From an uncultured Collinsella sp. (GTDB lineage Bacteria; Actinomycetota; Coriobacteriia; Coriobacteriales; Coriobacteriaceae), in assembly GCA_902493375.1 (NCBI GenBank), contig CABUPH010000014.1, forward strand, positions 1 through 61,248: a stretch of 61,248 nt of DNA. The letters run 5' to 3'. Position numbers and translations under genes: made by a program. Shown piece after piece: positions 47,391-55,619 of this stretch (positions are counted from its first letter, which is position 1; each line of letters starts with the position of its first letter). Below the pieces are notes generated by a model. It did not search any database. It saw only the letters and a program-made list of their open reading frames with translations, and was not told the DNA's origin.

Positions 47391-47465
47391 GCGGCAAGTC
47401 CACAACCCATTGACTACAAGCCAGCGGATTGACCGACCGAGTAACCGGTCTCTATAGATGCTCCC

Positions 47466-48143
47466 CTACCTCCCGCGCAGGGCCTTGAGCTTGGCCAGGG
47501 CATCGGGACTCAGGCGGCTGCCCAGAGTCATCTTAATCTGCGGAGCTTCCTCTGCCTCGTGAACGTCGTTATCGATCTGTTTGATCTCGTCCACCAGCAT
47601 ACGGCTCGAGATGCGCGTAACGCCCTTCCCCATGACGACAGCCTGGATCGTGCCGTCACTCGATACCACGGAGCACGCGCGGCCTTCCTCGCGTGCCTCG
47701 ATGCAGAGCTTCTGCACCACGGTATCGGCAGAGACGCCCGTCGGCGAAAACTCGATGCGCACACCGCGGGCCGGCAGGTTGGGGCGCTCGCTGGAGATAT
47801 TGCCCGCGCCGTCAAATACGATCACAGCCTCGTAGCGGCCCTGGGCAAACGCAGCTACGTCATTAATGAGCGCCGTGCGCGCCATATCGTGAACGTCGCT
47901 GGAATACGGATCGTCGGAATGGTCGTACACGAGCTTTTCGTAGCGCGGCGTGCAGTGGATCACGTTGTAACCGTCGACCACCAGCAGCTCGGGCTTGTTG
48001 GAGTGCACCGTCGAGACTGGGTCGGCGATAGCCTGCGCAAACGCATTGCCGCCCACGCCGTAGGTCGCGGCCGAAACAATCGGCTTGGCCGAGCCCTCAC
48101 CAAAGCGCTTGGCTTTGGACTTGGCACGGTTCTTTTTGGACAT
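47466..48143 (-). CDS. NYN/PIN-domain ribonuclease of the YacP/Rae1 family
   Basis: A 225-residue protein with a basic N-terminal tail (MSKKNRAKSKAKRF) and a NYN domain: LLVVDGYNVIHCTPRYEKL supplies the first catalytic Asp and Asn, VIVFDGAG the second, and CSVVSSDGTIQ the third acidic cluster. In Bacillus, Rae1 cleaves mRNA in the ribosomal A site. It begins three bases after rlmB, the same adjacency as in Bacillus (rlmB-yacP), which strengthens the assignment. Confidence 0.85.
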   Translation of the reverse strand: MSKKNRAKSKAKRFGEGSAKPIVSAATYGVGGNAFAQAIADPVSTVHSNKPELLVVDGYNVIHCTPRYEKLVYDHSDDPYSSDVHDMARTALINDVAAFAQGRYEAVIVFDGAGNISSERPNLPARGVRIEFSPTGVSADTVVQKLCIEAREEGRACSVVSSDGTIQAVVMGKGVTRISSRMLVDEIKQIDNDVHEAEEAPQIKMTLGSRLSPDALAKLKALRGR

Positions 48144-48146
48144 GCG

Positions 48147-49070
48147 CTACTCCTCCCCCATGAGCTCGCCGGCGTTGCGGCGCAGCCACTCAAAGCACAG
48201 CGCCGTGGTCGCCTGGGCAACATTGAGGCTCTCGGTCATGCCGCGCTGGGGAAGCTTGGTCAAAAAGTCGCATTTCTCGAGCACCAGGCGCGAGATGCCG
48301 TCGCCCTCGGAGCCCATGACGAGCGCCACGCGGCCCTCGAAGGGAGCATCCCAGCAACTGCCTTCGGCGTGCTCGGAGGCACCGCCCACCCAAAAGCCAG
48401 CGGCCTTAAGATCGTCGAGCGCACGGGCGATGTTGGGCACCTGCGCGATAGGCAGATGCATGACGGCGCCGGCTGAAGTCTTGTAACTGCCCACGGTCAC
48501 GCCGGCGGCACGCTTATTGGCAATGACGACGCCCGCCGCGCCCACAACCTCGGCAGAGCGCACGATCGCACCAAAGTTGCCATCGTCGGTCACATGGTCG
48601 AGCACGACGACGAGCGCCGGTCCGTCACCCGCGCGGTCGAGAATATCGGCGACATCGGCATAGGGGAAGTTGCCAACCTCGAGCGCAATGCCCTGGTGAG
48701 CGCCATGGCTCGACAGTGCGTCGAGCTGCGCGCGCGGCACATACTTAATGCGGACGCCCGCAGCGTTGAAGTCGTCGACCAGGCGCGACAAGGCGGCATC
48801 GCGCTCCCCGCCCTCGGCAATGAGCGCGCACTTGATGGGAAAACCAGTGCGTAGCGCCTCGGCGGCAGCACGACGACCCTCGATGAACTCACCCTTGGGA
48901 GCCTGAACGTTGTCGCGGTTGCGCTGCGGACGCGCAGACTGAGCTTGGGAGCGATTGTGCTGCTGGTCGCGGCCATCACGCTGCAGACGGCCGGTACGCT
49001 GGTCGCGACGGCTGCCACCCTTGCCGGGGTTATTGGAACGAGACCCCCCTCGCTTGCGGTTATCAGCCAT
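48147..49070 (-). CDS. rlmB: 23S rRNA (guanosine-2'-O)-methyltransferase, TrmH/SpoU family
   Basis: A 307-residue SPOUT methyltransferase, most like RlmB, which modifies G2251 in the P loop of 23S rRNA. A basic, Gly/Arg/Gln-rich tail (about 1-60) precedes the substrate-binding domain (GEFIEGRRAAAEAL). The knotted SAM domain has VVLDHVTDDGNFGAIVRSAE, the KTSAGAVMHLPIAQV loop and LVMGSEGDGISRLV. The ATG is at 49070. It forms an operon-like run with yacP/rae1 downstream and cysS upstream. Confidence 0.88.
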   Translation of the reverse strand: MADNRKRGGSRSNNPGKGGSRRDQRTGRLQRDGRDQQHNRSQAQSARPQRNRDNVQAPKGEFIEGRRAAAEALRTGFPIKCALIAEGGERDAALSRLVDDFNAAGVRIKYVPRAQLDALSSHGAHQGIALEVGNFPYADVADILDRAGDGPALVVVLDHVTDDGNFGAIVRSAEVVGAAGVVIANKRAAGVTVGSYKTSAGAVMHLPIAQVPNIARALDDLKAAGFWVGGASEHAEGSCWDAPFEGRVALVMGSEGDGISRLVLEKCDFLTKLPQRGMTESLNVAQATTALCFEWLRRNAGELMGEE

Positions 49071-49107
49071 GTGAAAATCCTCGAGATATAGAAACAGAAA
49101 TGGACGA

Positions 49108-49173
49108 GACGCCCTGGGACAGGTCCGGAAATTACGCCTTCGGCATTATTTTTCAGGCCAGTCCCGAGGCGTC
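49108..49173. repeat. Hairpin in the cysS-rlmB gap with a GGGACAGG arm
   Basis: GACGCCCTGGGAC (49108-49120) pairs with GTCCCGAGGCGTC (49161-49173), 11 of 13, with a small inner GCCTTCGGC hairpin and an A/T run. It may be a transcription attenuator within the cysS-rlmB operon. Confidence 0.5.
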
Positions 49174-49193
49174 CCTACTCAAGCGCTTTGCCT

Positions 49194-50660
49194 CTAGAGA
49201 GTCTTAATGCGGGTGCCAGCGGCCGTATCCTCAATGGTGAGGCCCAGGTCCTTGAGCTGGTCGCGGATGGCGTCGGCCAGATCCCAGTTCTTGGCGGCAC
49301 GGGCCTCGGCGCGGGCTTCGAGAATCTTGGCAGCAGCCTCGTCCACGTCGTCGCCCGTGTAGGCGACCAGACCGGCGGCAACACCCAGCAGACCCAGCGG
49401 CAGCTCGACCTTGGGCTCGGGGAGCTCAATACCAAACGTATCGAGCAACTCGGCCAGCGTGTCGGCGGCGGCAAGCGCGGCGGCCTTGTCGGCAGCGTCG
49501 CCCGCCTGCTCCAGGTACTGGTTGCACTCGGTCACAAAGCCAAAGACGGCACCCATGGCACCAGCGGTGTTAAAGTCGTCGTCCATGCACTCCTTAAAGG
49601 TGGCACGGGTCTCGGCGGCCTTGGCGGCAAACGCCTCGGATGCCGCCTCATCGGCATCGGCCGTCGCATGGTTCGCGGCCCAACGCAGGTTCTCGACCGT
49701 ACCGGCGATACGCGTGAGCGAGTTCTCGGCACCCTCCAGGCGCTCCCAAGAAAAGTCGAGCGGCGAGCGATAGCTCGTCTGCAGCATCAGCAGGCGCAGG
49801 GCGGCAGCGGAGTGCTGCTCGAGGACCTCGGCCAGCGTAAAGAAGTTGCCGAGCGACTTGGACATCTTCTCGCCGTCTACCAGCAGCATGCCCGTGTGCA
49901 TCCAGGTGTTGGAGAAGCCCTGGTGCCAGGCGCAGGTGGCCTGAGCGCACTCATTCTCGTGATGCGGGAAGGCCAGGTCGGAGCCGCCGCCGTGGATGTC
50001 AATCGGAGTGCCCAGGTAGCGATGCACCATGGCGGCGCACTCGGTGTGCCAACCGGGACGGCCCTCGCCCCAGGGGCTCGGCCAGCTGGGCTCGCCGGGC
50101 TTGGCGGCCTTCCACAGGGCAAAGTCGAGCGGGTCGTTCTTGTCCTCGTTCTCCTCGATGCGTGCGCCAACCATAAGGTCGTCGATGTTGCGGCCCGAGA
50201 CCTGACCATAGTTGGGATCGCTGCGCACAGCAAAGTACACATCGCCGTTATCGGCTGCGTAAGCGTGGCCCTGCTCGATAAGCGTCTTGATCATGGCGAT
50301 CATGGGGCCGATCTCCTTGGTGGCGCGGGGGCGCACATCGGGATCGAGCACGTTGGCGGCGCGCATGACGCCGATGAACTTGTCGGAGAACTCCGTCGCG
50401 ACCTCGGCGGCCGTGCGGCCCTGCTCGTTGGCGCGCTTGATGATCTTGTCATCGACATCGGTGAGGTTCTGGGCGAACGTGACCTCGTAGCCGCTCGCGA
50501 TGAGCCAGCGACGAATCACGTCAAAGCTGATGAACGTGCGGGCATTGCCGATGTGGATGTTGTCGTAGACCGTGGGGCCGCACACGTACATGCGGACCTT
50601 GCCGGACTCGATGGGCTGGAACTCTTCCTTTTTATGGGTAGCGCTGTTGTAGATACGCAT
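49194..50660 (-). CDS. cysS: Cysteinyl-tRNA synthetase
   Basis: A class Ia synthetase charging tRNA-Cys. It has 488 residues. The zinc/ATP region MYVCGPTVYDNIHIGNARTF contains the HIGH-type motif HIGN, and GEKMSKSLGNFFTL the KMSKS motif; the zinc-binding HTECAAM and GSDLAFPHHENE are also present. A C-terminal DALR-type anticodon domain follows. The start lies three bases after ispF, and AAGGAG of its ribosome-binding site overlaps the ispF stop. The order ispD-ispF-cysS is conserved in Bacillus. Confidence 0.97.
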   Translation of the reverse strand: MRIYNSATHKKEEFQPIESGKVRMYVCGPTVYDNIHIGNARTFISFDVIRRWLIASGYEVTFAQNLTDVDDKIIKRANEQGRTAAEVATEFSDKFIGVMRAANVLDPDVRPRATKEIGPMIAMIKTLIEQGHAYAADNGDVYFAVRSDPNYGQVSGRNIDDLMVGARIEENEDKNDPLDFALWKAAKPGEPSWPSPWGEGRPGWHTECAAMVHRYLGTPIDIHGGGSDLAFPHHENECAQATCAWHQGFSNTWMHTGMLLVDGEKMSKSLGNFFTLAEVLEQHSAAALRLLMLQTSYRSPLDFSWERLEGAENSLTRIAGTVENLRWAANHATADADEAASEAFAAKAAETRATFKECMDDDFNTAGAMGAVFGFVTECNQYLEQAGDAADKAAALAAADTLAELLDTFGIELPEPKVELPLGLLGVAAGLVAYTGDDVDEAAAKILEARAEARAAKNWDLADAIRDQLKDLGLTIEDTAAGTRIKTL

Positions 50661-50663
50661 TCG

Positions 50664-51158
50664 TTACTCCTTAACGGTTTTCTGTAGCAGGCAGACGGCC
50701 CAGGCGCCGATTCCCTCGCCCTGGCCTTCCCAACCGAGCTTTTCGGTCGTAGTGGCGGCGACGCCCACGTTTTCGACGTCAACACCCAGGGCATGGGCAA
50801 GGTTGGCGCGCATGGCATCGCGGTGCGGGGTGATCTTGGGTTGCTGACAGGCAATGGTGCAATCGGCATCGACAAACTCGAAGCCCAGCTCGCGCGCATA
50901 GTCCATCACGCGAGCGAGCAGCACCATCGAGTCGGCGCCCTCATAAGCGGGGTCGGTATCGGGGAATAGCTTGCCGATGTCTCCCCCGCGGCAGGCGCCC
51001 AGAATGGCGTCGGCCAAGGCGTGCGCGAGCACATCGGCATCCGAGTGGCCCAGCAGGCCGCGCTCGTAGGGAATGTCGACACCGCCGATGATACATCGAC
51101 GCCCCTCCACCAGACGGTGGACGTCGTAGCCATGGCCAATGCGCAGGTTACTGAACAT
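50664..51158 (-). CDS. ispF: 2-C-methyl-D-erythritol 2,4-cyclodiphosphate synthase
   Basis: The fifth step of the MEP isoprenoid pathway, which cyclises CDP-ME-2-phosphate and releases CMP. It has 164 residues. The metal ligands lie in IGHGYDVHRL (Asp and His) and LLGHSDADV; GDIGKLFPDTDP is the CMP/substrate loop. The start overlaps the ispD end by 11 bases. Together with ispD it forms a MEP-pathway pair. Confidence 0.96.
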   Translation of the reverse strand: MFSNLRIGHGYDVHRLVEGRRCIIGGVDIPYERGLLGHSDADVLAHALADAILGACRGGDIGKLFPDTDPAYEGADSMVLLARVMDYARELGFEFVDADCTIACQQPKITPHRDAMRANLAHALGVDVENVGVAATTTEKLGWEGQGEGIGAWAVCLLQKTVKE

Positions 51159-51876
51159 GGGGAAGGTCCTCTCCCTCGGCCATGCGACCGAGCAGAATCG
51201 CGGTTACGGGACGCAGGTCCTCGGGCACCGTCACCTTAAGGTTGTCGCGCGGGCTCTGAACGCAACGGACGCGTCCGCCCATGCGCTCGACCAGTGACGA
51301 ATCATCCGTGCCGATAAAGCCCTCGGCAATCGCCGCGGCATGGGCGCGCTTCATGGCGTCGACACTAAAGATCTGCGGCGTCTGCGCGGCCCAATAGAGC
51401 TCACGCGGCGGCGTCTCGACGATGTTATCGCCGTCAACGATCTTGAGCGTGTCGATCGCGGGTTGACCGCACACGACACCGTCGAGCGAGCGGTCGCCCA
51501 CAAGCACGTCGATCGCATGATCGATGGCCTCGGTCGTGATGAGCGGACGAGCGCCATCGTGAATGGCGACGTATTCAAAGCGCGCCGGCACCGCGTGCAC
51601 GCCGGCACGGGTGGAGTCCTGGCGGGTATCGCCGGCATCGGCAAAACTGATGGGCGTGTCATAGTCAAACGGGTCGATGGCCAGGCGGCGCATCTCGGCA
51701 CGACGCTCGGCAGGACATACCACCACAATGTGGCCGACCTTATCGCTACGGTCAAACGCGCGGATGGACCAGCTCATAAGCGGACGGCCCGCTACATTGA
51801 CGAGTTGCTTGCCACCGGGGTTACCAAAGCGCTGGCCGCTGCCACCGGCAACGACCACGGCGCATACGGGCGCCAT
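51148..51876 (-). CDS. ispD: 2-C-methyl-D-erythritol 4-phosphate cytidylyltransferase
   Basis: The third step of the MEP pathway, which makes CDP-methylerythritol. It has 242 residues. CAVVVAGGSGQRFGNPGGKQ is the nucleotide-binding loop, with HDGARPLITTEAID, AAQTPQIF and GTDDSSLVERMG following. The ATG overlaps the disA stop (TAATG). It is in one transcription unit with disA, ispF and cysS. Confidence 0.95.
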   Translation of the reverse strand: MAPVCAVVVAGGSGQRFGNPGGKQLVNVAGRPLMSWSIRAFDRSDKVGHIVVVCPAERRAEMRRLAIDPFDYDTPISFADAGDTRQDSTRAGVHAVPARFEYVAIHDGARPLITTEAIDHAIDVLVGDRSLDGVVCGQPAIDTLKIVDGDNIVETPPRELYWAAQTPQIFSVDAMKRAHAAAIAEGFIGTDDSSLVERMGGRVRCVQSPRDNLKVTVPEDLRPVTAILLGRMAEGEDLPHVQ

Positions 51877-52943
51877 TATGCGTTCCCCTGTTTGGTGCCC
51901 TTCATGCGGTACAGGGAGTCCGCAAGAATGGCAGGGTTGTTAACGCCAAAGTCGCCCAGGCGCTCCGGATCCTCGCTGATGTCGTCCATGAGCTCCTGCA
52001 GCGAGCCGTACTCGTCGACGATCTTCTCGGCCACGCCGTCGCGCACGACGGACACGCGAGAAAGCGTGCGCAGGCCCAGCGGCGTCATGACGGAGTCCTC
52101 GTCCAGGTCGTCATAGCCCAGAACTGCCGCCACGTGCTGCGGGTCGGACAGATCCTTAGGCGTCATGCGGCTCAGCTCGGCGCGGATCTTCTCGGCGTTG
52201 GCCTCAGAGGAATCGCTTGCGTAGTCGCGGATCATCAAGTCGTATTCGGTATCCATGCTGGAGCCCGCGAGCTGCTCGAGCTGCATCTGCACGAGCTTGC
52301 CCTGGTTGCCCAGCTTGACGATGCAATCCTTAAGCTCGGTCTTTGCCTGCTGCATGATCTCGAAGCTCGAGAAAATACCGGTAATGTCGGCGAGCGTAAC
52401 GTAGTCGTCGAGCTCGAGAGCCGTCAGGCGCAGCAGGGAGCGATCGAGCGACTGACGGGTAGTCTGGAGCGTGGCGACGAGCTGGTTGACCGAGCTCATG
52501 ATGGTGGTGACGGGCTGGATCTCGTAGCTCTTGCCGTGAACGTACACGTTAACGACGGCACGACGGGCCGAGACCGAGATCACGATGGCATCGGTGAGCA
52601 CCGACATGCGAGCGGCGGTGCGGTGACGCATACCTGTCTCGCTCGTGGCGAGCGAGGGATCGGGATTGAGATGGAAATTGGCGCGCAGGATCTGGGTGAG
52701 GTCGCCGTCGATGACGATGGCGCCGTCCATCTTGGAAAGCTCGAACAGGCGGTTCGAGGTAAACGAAATGTTGAGCGGGAAGCCGTCGTTACCGGCAGCG
52801 AGCACGTTTTCGGTGTCGCCGACGCAAATGAGGGCGCCCAGGTGACCGGCGATGATCATGTCGAGGGCGGTGCGGATCGGCTGACCAGGTGCCGTCAGGC
52901 GAATAGCCTGTTCCATACGCTTTTGCAGCTCGTTCTTATCCAA
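51876..52943 (-). CDS. disA: Diadenylate cyclase / DNA-integrity scanning protein
   Basis: DisA makes the second messenger c-di-AMP from two ATP while scanning DNA. It has 355 residues. The DAC domain has the DGA motif (KMDGAIVIDGD, Asp73-Ala75) and the RHR motif (GMRHRTA, 106-108). A helical spine and a C-terminal HhH domain (TPLGLRTLSRVSVVRDGVAE) follow. The start is TTG, behind GGGAG. It is the first gene of disA-ispD-ispF-cysS, matching the Bacillus neighbourhood apart from missing radA. Confidence 0.96.
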   Translation of the reverse strand: MDKNELQKRMEQAIRLTAPGQPIRTALDMIIAGHLGALICVGDTENVLAAGNDGFPLNISFTSNRLFELSKMDGAIVIDGDLTQILRANFHLNPDPSLATSETGMRHRTAARMSVLTDAIVISVSARRAVVNVYVHGKSYEIQPVTTIMSSVNQLVATLQTTRQSLDRSLLRLTALELDDYVTLADITGIFSSFEIMQQAKTELKDCIVKLGNQGKLVQMQLEQLAGSSMDTEYDLMIRDYASDSSEANAEKIRAELSRMTPKDLSDPQHVAAVLGYDDLDEDSVMTPLGLRTLSRVSVVRDGVAEKIVDEYGSLQELMDDISEDPERLGDFGVNNPAILADSLYRMKGTKQGNA

Positions 52944-53102
52944 GGCATCGCTCCCATCGTATACGCTCCATAAACGCCAATAAGTTTCTCACGGTTTGCC
53001 CCTGTGACGCCCGCAAAATCCGATGCTTACAGAATGAGCGAACACAGCTGAGAGCCCCAATCCAAATGAGCTGCTTATGTGGTAGCATCGGGATTCGCAT
53101 AA

Positions 53103-53236
53103 ATGAGGGAGTAGTCGCGTGATCGGGTTCGCCTCCGGTGGCGCGGTAAGTCAACACACTGGCCGATGCGGCCTGGCTTGCCTTAATGAACGAGACTCGT
53201 GGCTGTGCGCGCAACGCGTACGCCACGGGTCTTTTT
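53103..53236 (+). promoter_or_regulatory. yybP-ykoY manganese riboswitch with terminator
   Basis: The conserved 5' GGGAGTAG, the central AAGTCAACACACTGG, the CCTGGCTTGCC and the 3' GAACGAGACT of the yybP-ykoY family are present in order (53107-53196). The expression platform is a hairpin (AGACTCGTGGC with GCCACGGGTCT) ending in TTTTTT (53192-53236). A later TTACTCCC could pair with the 5' GGGAGTA. It lies upstream of a Mn exporter gene, the standard regulon of this riboswitch, so Mn(II) should prevent termination. Confidence 0.88.
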
Positions 53237-53290
53237 TGTTACTCCCCCAAGAGGTACACGCGGGCCCGCCCGCAGAGAGGGAGCCAGACT

Positions 53291-53869
53291 ATGGGACTCG
53301 CAGAGCTCGTGTTGCTCGCCGTTGGCCTTTCGATGGACGCCTTTGCCGTTTCCATCTGCAAGGGCCTTGGCATGAAGAAAATCAACCTTAAAGTCGCCGT
53401 GGTGCTCGGTCTGTTCTTTGGCGGCTTTCAGGCCGGCATGCCCGTAATCGGATGGGCGCTCGGCAGTCAATTCATGGGCTTCATCGGACCCATCGACCAT
53501 TGGATCGCCTTTATCCTTTTGGCCTTCATCGGCGGCAAAATGCTGTGGAAAGCCTTTACCGAAGACGAGGATGGAGGCGACGGCAAGGATGCCGAAAAGA
53601 TTGACCTGGGCGAGTACCTGATCCTCGCCATCGCCACCTCAATCGACGCCCTGGCCGTGGGCATCTCGTTCGCCGCGCTTTCGGTCGACATCGTTCCCGC
53701 TGTATCGCTTATCGGCGTCACAACGTTTATCTTCTCCGTCGCCGGCGTAGCGATCGGCCACACCTTTGGCGCGCGCTACGAAAAACCCGCCACCATCGTG
53801 GGTGGCGTCGTGCTCATCCTCATCGGGTTTAAGATCTTGCTCGAGCATCTGGGGATCCTCGCGCTGTAA
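53291..53869 (+). CDS. mntP: Manganese efflux pump MntP
   Basis: A 192-residue membrane protein with six predicted helices. The two pseudo-repeats each carry the metal-binding acidic motif: LSMDAFAVSICKGL in TM1 and TSIDALAVGISFAAL in TM4. The start MGLAELVLL follows GAGGGAGCCAGACT; upstream codons lie in the riboswitch. It exports Mn(II) and is controlled by the riboswitch directly upstream. A strong terminator follows. Confidence 0.95.
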   Translation: MGLAELVLLAVGLSMDAFAVSICKGLGMKKINLKVAVVLGLFFGGFQAGMPVIGWALGSQFMGFIGPIDHWIAFILLAFIGGKMLWKAFTEDEDGGDGKDAEKIDLGEYLILAIATSIDALAVGISFAALSVDIVPAVSLIGVTTFIFSVAGVAIGHTFGARYEKPATIVGGVVLILIGFKILLEHLGILAL

Positions 53870-53874
53870 CGAAT

Positions 53875-53912
53875 AACGGCCGCCCGGCATTATGCCAGGC
53901 GGCCGTTTTCAT
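53875..53912 (+). terminator. Terminator of mntP
   Basis: AACGGCCGCC pairs with GGCGGCCGTT and is followed by TTTC. It lies about 6 bases after the stop and faces the convergent pepD gene. Confidence 0.85.
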
Positions 53913-53947
53913 AGCCAGCCGTTTTAGAGCGGCTTCACAGGCGACCT

Positions 53948-55405
53948 TTACGCGGCAAGGCGCTTGAGGACGTCGATAAGCAGCTCGTAGAAGCGCTCGG
54001 CAGAAGCGAGCTCCATGCTCTCGTCCGGGGTGTGGACATCGGAGAGCGTCGGGCCCACGGCGATGGCGTCCAGGCCGTGCAGGGCCTCGGCAAACAGGCC
54101 GCACTCAAGGCCGGCGTGAATGGACTCGATGCGCAGCTCGGAGCCAAAGAGCTCGCGATAGCTCTCGACAAAGACGTCGCGGACCGGCGAATGCTCGGCA
54201 TAGCTCCAGCCGGGATACTCGAACTCAAACTTGGCGTCGAAGCCCAAGACATCGGCCAGCGTCTGCAGGCGGTCCTTGAACTCGTTCTGCAGCGAGGTGA
54301 TCGAGGAGCGCGGGGACAGCATGATCTTGACCTCGTCGTCAGAAGTGGCAACCACACCGATGTTGGAGGAAACCTCGACGGAGCCGTCGGTAGCGACGTT
54401 GCGGCGAATCACGCCGTTAGGGGCAAGACGCAGGGCGCGGATGAGGGCAAGCGCGGACTTCTGGTCCATAGCCTCGACCTCGGCGTCGTCGGCAATCTCG
54501 ACGGTACAGGTAAAGCCGGGGTCGAAGACCTCGAGCTCGGCAGCGACGTCGGCGATGATGCCCTTTGCGATCTGGGCCGCGGCCTCGGCGGCAGCGTGGT
54601 CGGCGTAGACCAGAACAGCCTTGCACTCACGGTTGATGGCGTTGTCCTTGGTGCCGCCGTTAAAGCTAACGATGGCGGGCTCGCCGGCAACCATCAGGCG
54701 GTCGATGATGCGGGCCATGATGAGGTTGCCATTGCCGCGCTCCAGGTGGATATCGCTGCCGGAGTGACCGCCCAGCAGGCCGGAGATGTCGAGCGTGAGG
54801 GTGCTACCGGTCTTGTGCTCGCGCGCGATCGGGCAGGTGTAGGTAACGACGACGCCGCCGGCGCAGCTGACGGTGGCAACGCCCTCTTCCTCGGAGTCAA
54901 GGTTAATCATGGTGCGGGCGCTAATCTGGGACTTGTCGAGCGTCTCGGCGCCGACCAGGCCAGTCTCCTCGTCGGTGGTGAACACACACTCGAGAGCCGG
55001 ATGGGCAATCGAATCATCGTTGAGCACGGTAAGCATCAGAGCGACGGCGATACCGTTGTCGGCGCCCAGAGTGGTGCCGTTAGCGGTGAGGACGCCGTCC
55101 TTGACGACCAGGTCGATACCGTCGGTCGTAAAGTCGTGCTCAACGGAACCCAACTTGTCGCACACCATGTCGATATGACCCTGCAGCATCACGGTCGGGG
55201 CATTCTCGGCACCGGCAGATGCGGGCTTGCGAATGATGACGTTGTAGACCTCGTCCTGGTACACATCGAGGCCGCGCTCCTTGGCAAACGCAACCAGGAA
55301 ATCGCTGATGCCCTTCTCGTTGCCAGACCCACGGGGGATCGCGCTGACCTCCTCAAAGAAATGGAACAGCTGGGCGGGCTCGTAGCCGGTAATCTTGTAG
55401 TCCAT
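53948..55405 (-). CDS. pepD: Aminoacyl-histidine dipeptidase (M20 family, PepD)
   Basis: A 485-residue cytoplasmic metallopeptidase of the PepD/carnosinase-like M20C type that cleaves Xaa-His and other dipeptides. Metal and catalytic motifs are MLQGHIDMVCDK, TLGADNGIAV, FTTDEETGLVGAE and the late GLECGLFAE. I start at MDYKITGYEPAQLFHFFEEV (55405) behind GGAGGCACC; 35 upstream codons are open but unsupported. It is inserted between clpC and disA. Confidence 0.92.
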   Translation of the reverse strand: MDYKITGYEPAQLFHFFEEVSAIPRGSGNEKGISDFLVAFAKERGLDVYQDEVYNVIIRKPASAGAENAPTVMLQGHIDMVCDKLGSVEHDFTTDGIDLVVKDGVLTANGTTLGADNGIAVALMLTVLNDDSIAHPALECVFTTDEETGLVGAETLDKSQISARTMINLDSEEEGVATVSCAGGVVVTYTCPIAREHKTGSTLTLDISGLLGGHSGSDIHLERGNGNLIMARIIDRLMVAGEPAIVSFNGGTKDNAINRECKAVLVYADHAAAEAAAQIAKGIIADVAAELEVFDPGFTCTVEIADDAEVEAMDQKSALALIRALRLAPNGVIRRNVATDGSVEVSSNIGVVATSDDEVKIMLSPRSSITSLQNEFKDRLQTLADVLGFDAKFEFEYPGWSYAEHSPVRDVFVESYRELFGSELRIESIHAGLECGLFAEALHGLDAIAVGPTLSDVHTPDESMELASAERFYELLIDVLKRLAA

Positions 55406-55562
55406 GGTGCCTCCTTGGCGCAACTGGTTAGACAGTAAGACATGCGACTTGTATATTCCCAGACTTTGCGTGCATAAACCAGTCGAAAACGCCGAGCGCC
55501 CTCGCATCATCGGCTAACGGTGGACCGTATAGCGTAACGGTCACAACTTCCGCAGTTCTACA

Positions 55563-55594
55563 AATCGAGGCGCCCTTTCCGGAGCGCCTCGATT
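55563..55594 (-). terminator. Terminator of clpC
   Basis: AATCGAGGCGC pairs perfectly with GCGCCTCGATT about 25 bases after the clpC stop. The T tract (TTTG) is short, so efficiency is uncertain. Confidence 0.6.
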
Positions 55595-55619
55595 GCGCGT
55601 ATCAAATTGTCGCCACGCC

